A stretch of DNA of 64,000 nt from Rhipidocladum racemiflorum (GCA_036346355.1 CM070590.1:45479749-45543748), one strand, 5' to 3'; shown: positions 43,906-56,562, counted from the first letter of the stretch. The notes: a model not told the origin generated them from the sequence alone. Numbers and translations are program-made.

Positions 43906-46900
43906 TGATTGGTATCGAGGGTGTAGGTCCCTGGAATGTGTATTTAGTGTCATAACTATAGGTTCAACTAAAATATAAAGTGGGATAACCTAGAAACGTG
44001 GCTTAGGTTTTACTTAAAACTTTGCCATAGGATAGCAACATTAAAACTGGTGTAAATGGAATAATTAATTTAAAACTTGACACACTCTGTTGCACAGTAG
44101 GAATGGGTATGGGTACCGTTGCTTTACGCTTAAATGTTGTATTTAAGCTTTTATGTGGAATGTTACATTTGGTAATATATGTTGCTATGTTTATGAAAGA
44201 ATCGATTGTGTTGATACATTTGAGATTTTGTGGGTTGTGGTGCGAAAGGGTTTCGGTCACCTTACATTGTTTGTAGTATTGTTGGGTTTGACGGTGTGGC
44301 GGTTAGTGCCATCAGAAGGACTTTAACCTCTGTTGGGAGAGTGCTTATCCTTTACGTCGTAGATTGGGTAGTTGGTTGGAGTCGAGTAGTAGAGTTGTGG
44401 ATTGACCCTCCGAATTTCCTTTGCCGTTTTGACGAACGGTTTTGGTTGGTTTTTGGTTGGTTGAAATAAAAGAAAAAGTGTTCGGTTTTGGATGCTCACC
44501 GATAGTTCTTTTGGTGTTTTGGTTTTTGTCTTCTCTGGTTGAAGACCAAAGAAGAATTTAGGGTTGCGCCTCTTTTGGTCGCCTTGTCAGCTTTGACGCC
44601 CGATTTGTTGTTTGCCTTATAGAGAAACTTATAGATTGATTCTTGGATTACCATTCTCCAATTTGAAAAGAAGTTATTGAAGTTTCGATAAAAAAAAAAG
44701 ATTTGGTTAATCGCTTGGTTTTCCCTCTTGTAACCATCTTCCTTCGTGGAAGTTGTTGATCTCGAGAGTTGTGGAGTAGTTGCGTGTCGGCATTTGGGAA
44801 TTTAAGAGTTGACCTCTCTTGTGATTTATGGTTGAGCTTTCCGGAAGGAAAGGTGTTTTGGGTGTTGTTCTTTTCTGGAGTAATTATGGTTTCCTCAAGA
44901 GTTGGGTGCGTGATTCACGCGGATGTTTAAGAAGTTAAGTGTATGACGAGAAGTTAGAGTTTTCGGTTGATATGAGCTAGTGGTTCGGTTAAAGTGAATT
45001 TGTTGCTTGTTTAAAGATAAACTAAAATATTGTGTTGATAAGAGATAATTAAACGAGACGTTAGGTGATCCAAAGTGAAAGTTGATTAGTGGTGTGTGCA
45101 AAGTGATGCGGGTTATGGAATCTAATGGATGTTTTGAGATAAGTTAGCATAGAATGTCTCGGTTGACGAACTTGTTATAGCAAGAAGATGGTGTGAAATT
45201 CTGTCTATTGTAGCTGGTGGGTCAGTTAATATTGTGGGTCAACAATATGACTTAAAATACGTGTAATCAATTAATGAGGATATATGGAATGATTGTAGGA
45301 AAGGTTGAATTATTCTTGACGGATATGCATGCGGGATCCGTATTTATGAGGAATGTCTAGTGGAGATCGTGTCGCGTGGTTAGTATTAATTATTGGTGGA
45401 ATGAGCGGTGATATGGAATATGTGACTTAGGGATTATACCCAGGGTAATTGTTGATTCTTAGGAATAATTGTAAAGAGATGTGTGCTACGCTTGGGATAA
45501 TAAGTTGCATGAATAATGGTTCGTCATGGTTAGTAGACCAAAAGAAATTGTTGATATGCGTCTTATGTTGGATTAACTGATAAGTTAATTGTGCTGGAGT
45601 TGTGAGAACGTGGTTCTCCTTGTTGGTTGTCATACGGTAGATATGGTCTACGGTTCGTTGGTGATATAATCAATTGTGGTTATATGAACAGTGAAAAGTG
45701 ATTTTATCAAGAGCAGATGCTGTAGCTTGTGTGCAACAGTGTTGGACTTCTCGGGATTTGGGTGATTATGACGTCCGTTTTGGCTAAGAGTATTGGAATG
45801 CGAGTAATGGTGGGATTTGAGTCGAACTTTCTTTTGAAGGTTTACGGATTCAAATGAATGTATAAATTTTCTGGGAGTGCCTGCCTCTTTGTTTAGGCGT
45901 CTTGATTAGGGTGCAATAAAATCTCCCCTGATTAAGTGGCATTTTGTCAAGTTACAAACTTGACTCTGATGATTGGAAATATGGATGAAAGAGTAGTATT
46001 TGAAATGCTTGGCTTATGGGTTCCAAATGTGGTGTGGTATTGAACCATGCCAATCTTTGGTTTTGGGCTAATCTGTTTAGTCTATGCTATGAGTATGGTT
46101 TAACACCCAAAGCGTTGGGGTGGGACGCTCTCTTTAGCGTTCAACTGATTTATCTTTGGTAACCCTGGTGTTAAGCGCTTAAATTGTAATTCTATCGTGA
46201 CTAGAGTTGGATTTATTTGGGAAACGTGTGTGGTGTTTGCGGCGTTTCAAAAGGTGAATCTTACGATTGTTTCATAAGTGATTTTGTTGGTAAGGTGTTC
46301 CTGCTTGGGAATGTGTTTCTTTTCTCTTTAAGAGAATTGGTAGCGGTTATTAGGCGTGAGCGTTTGATTTGAGAGTTGATGCTATCTTACATTATTGGCT
46401 TGGGTTAAAATGCGATGTTTTGCACGCATTGCGTCTGATGGTTGTTGGGTTGTGATGCGATATGGTATTTTTTGATTAACGCCCGTTGTAGTTTATGCGA
46501 ATTTGAGCAACCATCGATGTTGTTGGGTGTCAATCATGTGACAAAGAGAATGAAGTCTCTTTGTGAATGGTTAATGGGTATCGTGGTTACATGACGAATA
46601 AATGGTGAAAAAGATTCATGACATCGTTTTTATAAGCATAAAAGAGTTGTTGAGCCAGGACGGTGAGAAAGTCATATAGAGATATATGACTAATCCGGAG
46701 TGCTCTTGAAGAATTCGCATTCGTGTTATGAATCGAGATTTCCATTGCTCTCTAGCATGAAAAGGAATGAATGGATAAATGCTGGTATTTTGGCTATGTT
46801 ATGCAAGGGGTTTGAGTTTCTCTTTCTCTTCGAGAGTTTTTGTGGCAGTTCTCTTCCAAGATGTTGATTTTGGTTAAAGTGAAAAGTTTGGCTGTGGTGA

Positions 46901-47920
46901 AAGCGAGTCGAGTTGTCTCTAGTTGTTGAGAACTTCTGTCAAGAGAATTGTGTGGAGTCTCTATTTGATTGAGTGCTCCCCAATGCGAATTGTATCGCGT
47001 TGATTGGAGATTTGAGTTTTTCTTTGCTGCTTGACTTAGGAAAAGCAAAAGGGTGGTCTTTCAATGTTATCGGGTTCTTTCCAAAGTGATTTGTGGCGCT
47101 TTGAGGTTCGAGTTGTTGTATGTGGTCTACTTGGATTCAAAAGAATTGTACTTCTTTTGCACTATTGATAGGAGTGAGAATAAGAAGGGTCTCGAGTTAT
47201 TGTTGAGTATAATCTAAGAGCTAAACTCGTGGGTTTCGTTGTTTGTGTGAATTGTTTGTGAGGGCGACATCCTCTTGGGAAAAGTGCTAATTGAGTTTTG
47301 GTAGTGAGTTACGGTCCTAGCTTGGGCTAGGTCTTTGGACATTAGTGGTATGAGGGTGGATGATGATGGAGGTTGATGATGTCGTGGTTTGTATTTGGTT
47401 GAAGGTATCGTTGGGTGGAAGCAAATGTTATAGAAATTGTGATGTAAAATGCTTTGTCGTGGACATTGTCTTAGCTAGACGTCTCTGGGTGTGCGTTATG
47501 CCTGGGAGAGGATAAAATGAAAAGTGTAATGTGGTTGGCAGTCGAAAGGAAAGTATGGATATGGTTGATGTAGGCTATGAGCGAAGATGACATTAGTAAA
47601 TTTTGATTCCTTACGAAAAGGGGTCAAATAATTGGAAGGGATGGGGTGTTGTTTCATGATGATTGTGTCATTATGAGTTTATGAATCATGATAGAGATCG
47701 AAGTAAATGAGGAATCATGTCAAGTGGTGCTTAGTTAAGCTAAGTCATGTCACTCTTGTTAATAGATGGATTTGGAGATTTGGTTTGTCATTTGTTCCGG
47801 TTTGAGACTTTGTGTGAATGTTTTATGTTGCAAGGGAGTCTTTCTGTCCCTTGGGGGACTTTGTTGTTGATTTTGGCGTTCTTCGGATTCGAGGTCGAAT
47901 CCTGTTGAAGGGGGGAAGAA
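43906..47920 (+). other. internal region of LTR-F
   Basis: 4.0 kb, rich in G and T on the plus strand, with no frame longer than about 85 codons and no retroviral motif I can see. The primer-binding site is degenerate (TTGGTATCGAGG, 43910-43921). The tract GAAGGGGGGAAGAA at 47907-47920 primes plus-strand synthesis. It may hold packaging signals only. Confidence 0.75.
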
Positions 47921-50365
47921 TGTGATACTACGGGTTGGCATAACCTTAGAAAGTGTGAAATTTGCAATTAGAACCCTTCGGCATGGCGTTTTAGCGCGTT
48001 TCGGGGTGTTTCTGGGCTTTCGGGCCTCTCCGGGGTCGTTTTGGGCCGTATCCGGGTGATCGGGCCGTGGGGGAAACATTTTGGGCCATCGGTGGGATGT
48101 TTTGGGCCCATGTGGGGGGCGTGCTAGGGCAGCACACCTGCTGCCCCTTGCCCCATGCGCCCCCACCCCTCCCACTTTTGAGCCGCCACCCCCCACCTCC
48201 ATCCCCATCTCCTCCTCCTCACCCCCACGCCCAAGCCGCACCACCCCTTCCCCCCTTGCGCCTCCTCCCCCACCCTTGCTGCGTTCCCCTCGCTGCCACG
48301 CCACGCCATGGTGCTGCCCTCGCCGGTGGGAGGATCCGCGACGAGGAGAACCGGTGGCAACGTCGCGTGGGAGGAGATCGGGTGGAGATCGCGAAGAGAA
48401 GCGGTTGATTCGTGGATCGTCAAGAAGGTAATGGGAGAAACCTTTGGGGGATTGATTAGATGCTGTGTAGAGGTGTTTTACCATGTTTTTGGATCACGGG
48501 AGGTGCTGCCATGGGTTAGATCTAATGAAAACTAGAGTTGTAGTCGAGTTCTGTTCGGGCAGATTGGGAACCCGAACTAGGGCAGGCGTTTTCGCCAATT
48601 TAGAGTTGGATTCTGGTCGTACGGACTTTTAGGAAGTTGTAGATAATTTCTTTATCTTTCCGTGCATATAAAGAAATTGAATTTCCGCCCAGCCGTTTAG
48701 AAGTTATGGCCGTTTTACCGAGCGCTGTCAAATCTGTGACGAGATTGGGACAGTTCGTGTTCAACGATAGATTAAACAACATTAGATTCCGAATCAGTCT
48801 TTCCCCATAACTAGAAAAAGTTGGGAAATTCCTAAGCTACGCGGGGATGTACTTGTTTATTCAATTTGGAGTCCTAGAACAGAAGTTATGCCCATTGGAA
48901 GTCCGCTGTCCCGAAGGGACAGATTTGCTGTTTTCTGATTTTAGGAGTTGTATGCGAAGTCGGGTAGTGGGATTTATTTGTGTACTGTATTGTGGACCCA
49001 ATTTGAGTGAGTGGCACGTGTTTGCAGGTGGTGTGCCTCCGGGAGTGCCCTCAACCTCTCGTCACTCCGTTACTCGTGGGTGAAGGCAAGTGTGTTGCGT
49101 GGATTGTATGCTATATGTGTTGCTAGAATTGATTGATAGCATTTGGAATAGATAACATGTTGTTTTGCCATGATTTACATGTTATAATTGATAGGAGGTC
49201 CTTAGGCCTTGATTTAAATGTTATCGATGATATGGTGTCCTCATGCCATGATTAACAATGTTTGTTGTTGACAAATGATTCACATGCTATGTTTTGAACA
49301 GTAAATCAGTCAATTGTTGAATATGGTCCTACATGTGGAAATGCCATGTGTTGATATGCAATATGTCTATTTCTCGTATACGTGCTGTCCATTTTGCATA
49401 CATGGCATATTCTCATGGTCGGAGGTGAGATAAGTCATAACTATTCCGGTAGGGTCGGTGAGAACGATTATGACTAGTCCGGGCTATTCTTTTGAGTAAG
49501 TCCTACATCGTGATTCCATCACCGAGGTGAATGGAAGCGAGTGATAGGCACCCTCCATCTTCGGGATGGAAGGGGAAAAGGGTGCATGCCGACGGGTGTG
49601 CACTCAACCATACCGTATGAGTATTCGGAAGACATGTGCATTGCATTGCATGAATGAAACTATGAATGAGAATGTTGTTGAATTGTTCATGAGTTCATGA
49701 GACGAATACCATATTGATCAAGAGATGATTATGATGTTTTTACCATGTCGGTATGCGTGAGAATGGTAATGATGTGATATGTAATGCTTATGAAGATTGA
49801 AGTTGATGGTTTGTTGTCTTGCACTCTGTTTTCCATTGCAATACACTTTCTTTGAGTTATGAACTCACGCTTGTGTTTTCGTTGTTTGTTTTTTTAGGTA
49901 CCATGAAATCGGGCGCTTGAAAGGGATCTAGTCACACTACTCCACGTAGTATCATAATCTAGCAAATTCACTGTTGTGGAGACATGACAATAAGCATTAC
50001 AATAATCTTTAGTGTATGGTCTGTATGTTTGGTTGTCTCCCTCATGTGTATCATGTGGGGCTATGGAGGGAGTTGTTTTAACTTCCTAGATTTAAATTGA
50101 TGCTTATTATTTTGCTATCGATGCTTATTGACGTTTTAGTTGATGTTTAACTATCCTTATCGCTGCGTATGGATATCTCGTTTGTCTTACATATTGATAT
50201 GATGCTATGCTGTTAAGTTTCATGCAAAAATAAAGGAGATGCTGCCAAAATTTCCAATTATGCTAAATGATTACTTGCTGTAATTTTACCTTAAACTATG
50301 GTATTAAACGTGTTATGGTCTATGTTTGGTGATATTCCGGGCTTAGTACAAGCCGGGGTGTTACA
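47921..50365 (+). repeat. 3' LTR of LTR-F
   Basis: 2445 bp, TGTGATACTACGGG to GCCGGGGTGTTACA. It is near-identical to 41457-43905. The matching GC-AG intron-like segment is 49086-49897. Confidence 0.93.
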
Positions 50366-50370
50366 ATAGG
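50366..50370. repeat. target-site duplication of LTR-F, right copy
   Basis: ATAGG, matching 41452-41456. Confidence 0.9.
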
Positions 50371-51864
50371 CTCCTTGACGCCTCAGATGAGAAGCTGCAT
50401 GACTTGACCAATGTGACCGTCCTGCAGGCGGTTACACGGCTTATGTCGATGAAGTCGAAGTTCAACTTTTCGAACAAATGCTTCAACGCTTTGCTTGAAC
50501 TTATGAATGATGTCCTTCCACCTAATCACAAGATGCCAAAGGATTTGTACCAATCGAAAAAGTTGATGGCCGGCCTCGGGATGAATTACCAGAAGATTGA
50601 TGTGTGTGAGAATAATTGCATGCTGTTCTGGAAGGATCATGACAAGGATACTCATTGTATGCATTGTGGTAAGTGTAGATTCGTTGAGGTGGTAGATGAG
50701 GAAGGGGTATCAGTGACTACAAAGGTCGCGACTAAACAGCTTCGGTACATGTCGATCACGGATAGGCTTAAACGGCTGTACATGTCAAAACAAACAGCGA
50801 AACATATGCGGTGGCACAAAGAAGGTAAACGTGAGGACCAAGACCCGGATATGATGGTGCATCCGTCTGATGGCGAGGCATGGCAGGCATTGGACCGATT
50901 CGATCCTGCATTTGCAAGCGACCTAGGAGTGTTCGTCTTGGTTTGTCCACTGACGGTTTCACACCTTTCAAAGACAAGCGCTAGCCCCTACTCTTGTTGG
51001 CCGGTCTTCATCATGCCATACAATCTTCCACCTGAGATTTGTTTGAAAGAGGGGTTCATATTCCTTGCTCTTGTCATTCCAGGTCCTAAGCATCCAGGGA
51101 AGGATCTCAATGTGTTCATGCGGCCGTTAATTGACGAGCTGAAAAAGTTGTGGCGAGGGGAAAAGGCATACGACAGCGTTGCTGGTAGAGAATTTACCTT
51201 ACGAGCTGCATACCTGTGGTCGGTCCATGATTTGTTGGCATATGGCATTTGGGCCGGCTGGTGTGTTCATGGTCGCCTGTGTTGTCCAATTTGTATGGCT
51301 GACTCTGATGCATTCAGGCTCACGCACGGTAGGAAGTTCACATTCTTCGATTGCCATCGACGGTGGCTTCCGGCGAGGCACCATTTCAGGAACGACGTCA
51401 AAGCATTTCGAAAAGGAAAGAAAGTTAAAAAAGGGCCGCCGAAGCGACTCACAGGAGAAGAGATAGCTGAATGGCATAGTCGGCTTGAACGATCTACGGA
51501 AGCACAACTGGACTCATGTTTCTTTTCTTTGGGAGCTGCCTTACGCGAAAGCTTTGATTCTGCCGCATAACATAGATTTGATGCACCAAGAACGCAATGT
51601 GGCAGAAAGCATCATAAGCATGGTGTTTGATGTAACCGACAAAACAAAGGATAACGTGAGTGCTAGGAAAGACATGGGTGATCATTGTGCTAGGCCGTGG
51701 CTCGAGGTTAAAGTTGGTTTAAATGGAAATGAGAGCCGGCCACGAGCTCCATACTGTGTGAAGCCAGAAGACCGTAAACAGATTTTGAGGTGGTTGAAAA
51801 CTCTAAAGTTTCCGGATCGCTATGCATCTAACATAAAACGGGCTGTGAATGTCAGCACCGGTAA
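50371..51864 (+). pseudogene. TNP2-type CACTA transposase, segment 3 (CACTA-A)
   Basis: The frame resumes at LLDASDEKLHDLTNVTVLQ and stays open to 51570. It contains the Cys-rich stretch CMHCGKCRFVEV, then the Transposase_21 core with YSCWPVFIMPYNLPPEICLK, VIPGPKHPGKDL, WSVHDLLAYGIWAGWCVHGR and CCPICMADSDAF. The STDGFTPF block with the first catalytic-type Asp is out of frame here (about 50930-50965). A short deletion near 51499 shifts the frame compared with CACTA-B. The last part (WELPYAKALILPHNIDLMHQ ... NVSTG) ends where E1 is inserted at 51865. The rest of the gene is expected beyond E1, outside the window. Confidence 0.92.
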
Positions 51865-52472
51865 TGTAACACCCCAAAATTTTGCTTTTCTTGAATTCAT
51901 GTGTGATTTGGCACTTTGGTGAATTTTTGGAATTTTCTGGAATTTATTTGGATTTATTTGGAATTTATTTGAATTTATTCCATTTTGAAATAATTAAAGA
52001 ATTTAATTTTGCAAATAAAATTTTGTTGGAAATATTTTATTTGAGTCCAAAATGATCCAAAGTATTTTCCAGAATTTTTCCGAATTTTTCGAGTCATTTG
52101 CTATTTTTAATGAATTAAATGAATTATCGGGAATTATTTTAAATATTAAATCGCTGGAAATTCAACTCGGGTCAAATCGTTTCATCCGACCGAAGTCGGA
52201 CTCGAAGTCCGACCGAGCCGCTTGACTCGATCAAACCAGCTCAAAACCCTAATCAATCCCAACCGTTGGATCAAGATCCAACGGCTGAGATCCGCCCGTA
52301 CCGGTTCGAGCCGTATCCGGCCCGGATCCGATCGCGCCCGTGCGATCGTGGCCGTTGATCGTGCCACGTGGACGGCTGTGCGTCGTCGTCTCCGCCGAGA
52401 CCGAGCCGGACTCCGCCGCCGCGTTCGCCGCCGTGGGAAACTAGGTTTCCGTGTCCCGCGCGGACGCCGAGG

Positions 52473-52481
52473 CTATTTAAA
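52473..52481 (+). promoter_or_regulatory. TATA box of E1 5' LTR
   Basis: CTATTTAAA, with GC-rich sequence on both sides, conserved at 61624-61633 and in the other LTRs of the family. It is the likely core promoter of the element. Confidence 0.6.
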
Positions 52482-53730
52482 GCGTGAGACGTCCCCCGAG
52501 GTTGCCCTCATCTTTGCGCACCCGTTCCCCCGAGCCATCTCGCCTGAGCCGCCGCTTGATTGCCGTCGCGAGCTCGCCGTAGTTGGAGGAAGTGACCGCG
52601 CGGTTTTGCTCGATTCCGCCGCCGTCCGTCGTCTTCCGCCGATAAGGAGCCCATATCCGGAACCACCGTAACGACGCACCGAAGGAAGGATTCATCTCGC
52701 CGAGCAACCCCAAACGCCGTCCGGGCTCGTCATCATTCTCATCTCGGTGCCCAAGCCTCGCGGCGCCATCGCCGGACTTCGCGAGCTTCGGTGAACCGTC
52801 GGATCTAGATCGGACGGTTGAGGTGAGTTCACGTGTCCCCAACCCGATTGGATGCGACCGTTGGATCAAGATCCAGCGGTTCACAATTGCCACGCGTCTT
52901 GGGAGTAGTGTTATTATAGGATTAGATCTGGACCGTCCGATCTAAATCGAGCGCCCACGATCAACGAGTAGTTTCAACGTGTTAACCCTGGATCTAATCC
53001 GCGCCGTTGATTTTCAAACCAACGGCCGTGATTGCGCCACGTGTCGGGAAGTTGGACCGACGCGTCGGCCAGACGCAGCTGGCGCGTGGTCACCGACACG
53101 CGGGCCCGCAGCGTGTCGGCCGATCGCACCGTGACGTCACCCATGACGTCCCAGTGGGTCCCACATGTCAAGACCGTGGGTGAGTCCCCGCCGACGTCGG
53201 CCGATGACGCTACCCGAGTGGTCCCACATGTCGGGCCTCACGTGAGTCGTGGACCCAGTCCACGGTAGAAACGAGCCGAGCCAGGACCGAGTCTATTGAC
53301 CGCCGACGCCAGCCAACCAATCAGGAGCTGACACGTGTCCATGCCGACGCAATAATTAATTTCGAAAAGAAAAATGATTTATTAATTCGAATAATGATTT
53401 CGCATTTTGTTTCAAAGTTCAAACGCTTATAACTTGTGCGCTTCAACTCCGATTTGAGTGATTCAAATTTCTAAATTTGTATAAAATTCAGATCTACTCA
53501 AATATGAATTTTATTTAATTTTTGGACTAAAGTTTTTCTCTGTAATATTATTTAATTGATTATTTAAACTTTAATAAATCATAACTTTTGCATTTTAACT
53601 CCGATTTGAACGATTCCAGTTTCTAAAAATCCAGAAAATTATGTTCTCTCTGTTTATGGTTTTTATTTGGAGTTTTGGGATGTTTTTGCCTATTGTTTAT
53701 TTGTGTATTGCTATTTGCACGCTTTACGAG

Positions 53731-55063
53731 TAGACGTTGAAGTGCCAGAAGGATTCGAAGGAGAAGTGTTGACTCAGGATCCAACTCAAGACCAAGAGCA
53801 AGTACTTTTTGAAGGCAAGTTGTGCTTTGACCATGTTGATCCTGTTTCGAAATCTATTTTGATTTAAACTATTGCATGCTAGTTCAATTAGAAAAATACT
53901 TTGTTTAAACCTGGGGTTAGATAAATACCAATTTGCTATATGACACCTTGATTACTTAAGTATGTGCCATGACCCTTTGTCACCCTAGTTGTGGTTTTAC
54001 TAGTTGGACATTATTAAATTGCCAACATGGGTTTAGACCGTTGTAGTATCTTGCTTAGACACGCTACGTGCTCATGACATGGTTTTGGACAATCAAATGT
54101 TAATCTTGACTTAATGATATATTGAACCTGTTTTGGAAAAGTATCATGTGATGTTGATGGCACGTGGTGCATGGTAATCAAGCGGGTTTGATAAACGGTT
54201 TCGGCCAGGGCATGTGGCAAGAGTAATCAGGTGGGCCGGTTGTGGCATTGGGAATGTTGATTTGGTTCTTCGGGTAGTCTTGCCCTGGTCACTCTAAGGA
54301 CTTAACCTTGCAAGCCTTTGAACTGGGTCATACTTGCAACCACATGGTCGAATGGGACGGCCCTAGCCGACTAAGTCGCTAAGGACTCACTTGTGGAGCC
54401 TCAGGGTGTCGATTACACCGTTTGTGTGATTATGCGGGGAGCGTATCGTGGCTGTGGGCCGATACCCATCTAACGGTGTGTTGGTCCCATACTTCGACTT
54501 GGCTAAGGGAAGGGATGGTGTAGAGCACGAACCTGAGAGGACCACCTGTGTTGTTTGAGGCTTAGAAGGCTTTGTTACTGGGAACTTCGCCTTTGTGGTG
54601 TTTGACTTGTATCTTGTGGGTAAAGTGCATAACCTCTGCAGAGTGTGGAATCTATTTAAATAGCCGAGTCCACTGATCTTGGACAATGCTCGAATTACAA
54701 ATCAAGGGTTAGATTTTCTCAAAAATAACTTTGGTTTGAAAGGTTGGGTTGGTTTAATAATGGAGGTGATGGAAATGTGGTTTAGGATGGGGAAAATGTT
54801 TATTAAACTTCTTGAAAAGTTATTCATGCTTTACTTATTTCTACTGCTTTCGAATCTACTTATATTACTTGTCAAATGCTGTTTGCTGCAAATATTCCTT
54901 AAGCTATTCCTTTGTACCAAGCCATGCATATAGTATATTAGCTTGCATTCTGTGCGTGACTTGCTGAGTACCAAGTACTCACCCTTGCCTCAACACAATA
55001 CCAGTTGAAGAGGAGACTACGCCAGCCTCGGAGGAGGAATTCCAAGAGGACCCGTCTACTTAG
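53731..55063 (+). other. split small ORF with GC-AG intron-like gap in E1 LTR
   Basis: Block A (about 53731-53814) encodes acidic residues (VEVPEGFEGEVLTQDPTQ, then DQEQVLFE). Block B (55005-55063) begins VEEETTP and ends EEEFQEDPST before TAG. The 1190 bp between them starts GCAAGT after AAG and ends CCAG, the consensus of a GC-AG intron, and removing it keeps one frame. Equivalent blocks exist in E0 (1484-1567, 2754-2810) and in E2, and block A is also in the E1 3' LTR (62884-62966). The true start, an upstream exon and translation are unknown. Confidence 0.45.
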
Positions 55064-55354
55064 GGATGCGAGCCCAGTCAGTTGCCTGTGGTATACTAGA
55101 TGGCGCCACGAAGTTATTTGATTTTCCGCTGCTATTATTTCTCTTTTAATAAGTTTCGCCTCGCAAGGCATATATTTGTAACTTGGCCATAAGGTCGAGT
55201 AACCTGTTTGGTTATTTAAATAAAGTACTTTGATAATATCGATTGGTATGATTGTGATATTTACCGATGTTAAGACTGTGTGCACTAGCGCGTTCCTGGA
55301 CTAGTGCTGAATACACAGAGGGTCCGGATTTGCAAATTCGGGTCCCGACAGAGG

Positions 55355-55366
55355 TGGTATCGAGCC
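55355..55366 (+). other. primer-binding site of E1
   Basis: TGGTATCGAGCC, lacking two bases compared with the canonical TGGTATCAGAGCC seen in E2 and E3. Either the site is damaged or the bases were lost in sequencing at the CAG. Confidence 0.75.
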
Positions 55367-55571
55367 ATACTTGATTTGTAGGCTCAACCCTAGCTAGAAT
55401 GGTCGTAGTGAGGATAAAACCTATTTTCTAAAGCTAAAAGTTTGTCAAGACAAGAAATGACATCTCGACTTATCCCCTTCTCTCTTTTCTTGTCTCTTGC
55501 TGAAATTTTCCCTTACCTTGTCACCATTTAAAAGAAATTTCGAGTTCTTACGTAAAGCACTCTTGTGACAG

Positions 55572-56281
55572 ATGGAGGAAGAGTTCAACTACGTTGATCT
55601 GGGAGTTGGTCACGCCGAGAACTTTGGCATATGCTCTGATTCTCGGAGATTTTGAGAAGCCCCAATACCAAGTGGAAGTGATCGGACAAGCGGGATTGAT
55701 CAAGGCTTGTGACGTGAGGATTGAGGTACTGCTAGGAAAAGGGCCAGTGCAATCGCCCGATACACTGCACCGCCAGGAGATCTACAATGCAGATGGGTAT
55801 CCAAGAAGTATCACGACGAGCAATGCGGCACATTACCCGTATCTACGCCAGAGAATTGGAGAATACGGTGTTCCGTTACCATCCGCGCAGCGATAACCTT
55901 CTTGACCCGAAGGAGATTCAGGATGAGGATGCCACGGTTACACAGTTGGCACGATTTGTCGTCGCCCAGGAGGATGTACTAGATAATACAAGCAAGGAGC
56001 TACAGAAGGCCCGCAAGGAAATCACGACAGAGAAGAACAGATGGCGGGAAGCTCAAGAGTATGTGGCACACCTTCTACGAAGGATTGACGAGTTGGAGAT
56101 GACTTTGTACGGACTGCACCCAGAGCCAAGATCGAGCTACACGAGCCAGATCGGAGGAGTCGATATCGATGAGGACATCGCTTCTTCGACTACCACCGAG
56201 GACACGATTCTTTGGACATGGCGATCGTTTCGCGCCTATGCCACAAAGACCCGCATTGTGCCGGGGAGGTTTTCTCGATGA
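55572..56281 (+). pseudogene. leader ORF upstream of gag (E1 copy)
   Basis: The start ATG is at 55572 (MEEEFNYVDLGVGHAENFG), with frame changes near 55635 and 55850. Recognisable blocks: GDFEKPQYQVEVIGQAGLIK, the SNAAHYPYLR/RRAMRHITRIYAR region in two overlapping frames, then a highly charged helical part (VAQEDVLDNTSKELQKARKE ... AHLLRRIDELEMTLYG) likely to form a coiled coil, and an acidic Thr/Ser-rich tail. Total about 235 residues. It is separated from gag by about 280 bp. No domain recognised. Conservation in E1, E2 and E3 suggests it belonged to the active element. Confidence 0.65.
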
Positions 56282-56562
56282 ATGAGCATAGGTTCTATAG
56301 TGAGACTCCTTCGCCGAGTCGCGTCATAGAATAAAGAGTCACCCTTTAGGCGTTAGACTCCAGAGGTAGTTCGATTTGGATTTGCTTTGTTTGCTGAGTG
56401 TGCAGTATGTGCTGCAAGGCCCTTAGGCATTGTAAGCAGCCATACCAAGTTATTAAATAATAAAGTTGGACCTTAAAGTTACACCTTTCGCCCCGCATAA
56501 GTTCCATATTACTTGTCTATTCTTGTTTCCCTCTCATCTCTAAACCTAGAGCAAATCGACAG

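Larger units (their letters stand above)
41457..50365 (+). mobile_element. LTR-F, non-autonomous LTR retrotransposon (LARD-like)
   Basis: Two 2.4 kb LTRs flank a 4.0 kb interior with a Met-type primer-binding site and a polypurine tract but no recognisable gag or pol frame. The target duplication ATAGG is at 41452-41456 and 50366-50370. The size and lack of proteins fit a large retrotransposon derivative. The LTR termini and the GAAG|GCAAGT signal in the LTR resemble the Tekay-like elements nearby, which could supply proteins in trans (inference). Confidence 0.9.
51865..55350 (+). repeat. 5' LTR of E1
   Basis: 3486 bp from TGTAACACCCC to GGGTCCCGACA. In order: an AT-rich start, five GATC-centred palindromes (52263-53026), a TATA box at 52473, a GC-rich leader, a strong donor-like GAG|GTGAGT at about 52819-52822, TGACGTC motifs (53130-53150), an AT-rich block (53350-53660), the split small ORF and a U5-like end. 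Confidence 0.94.
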
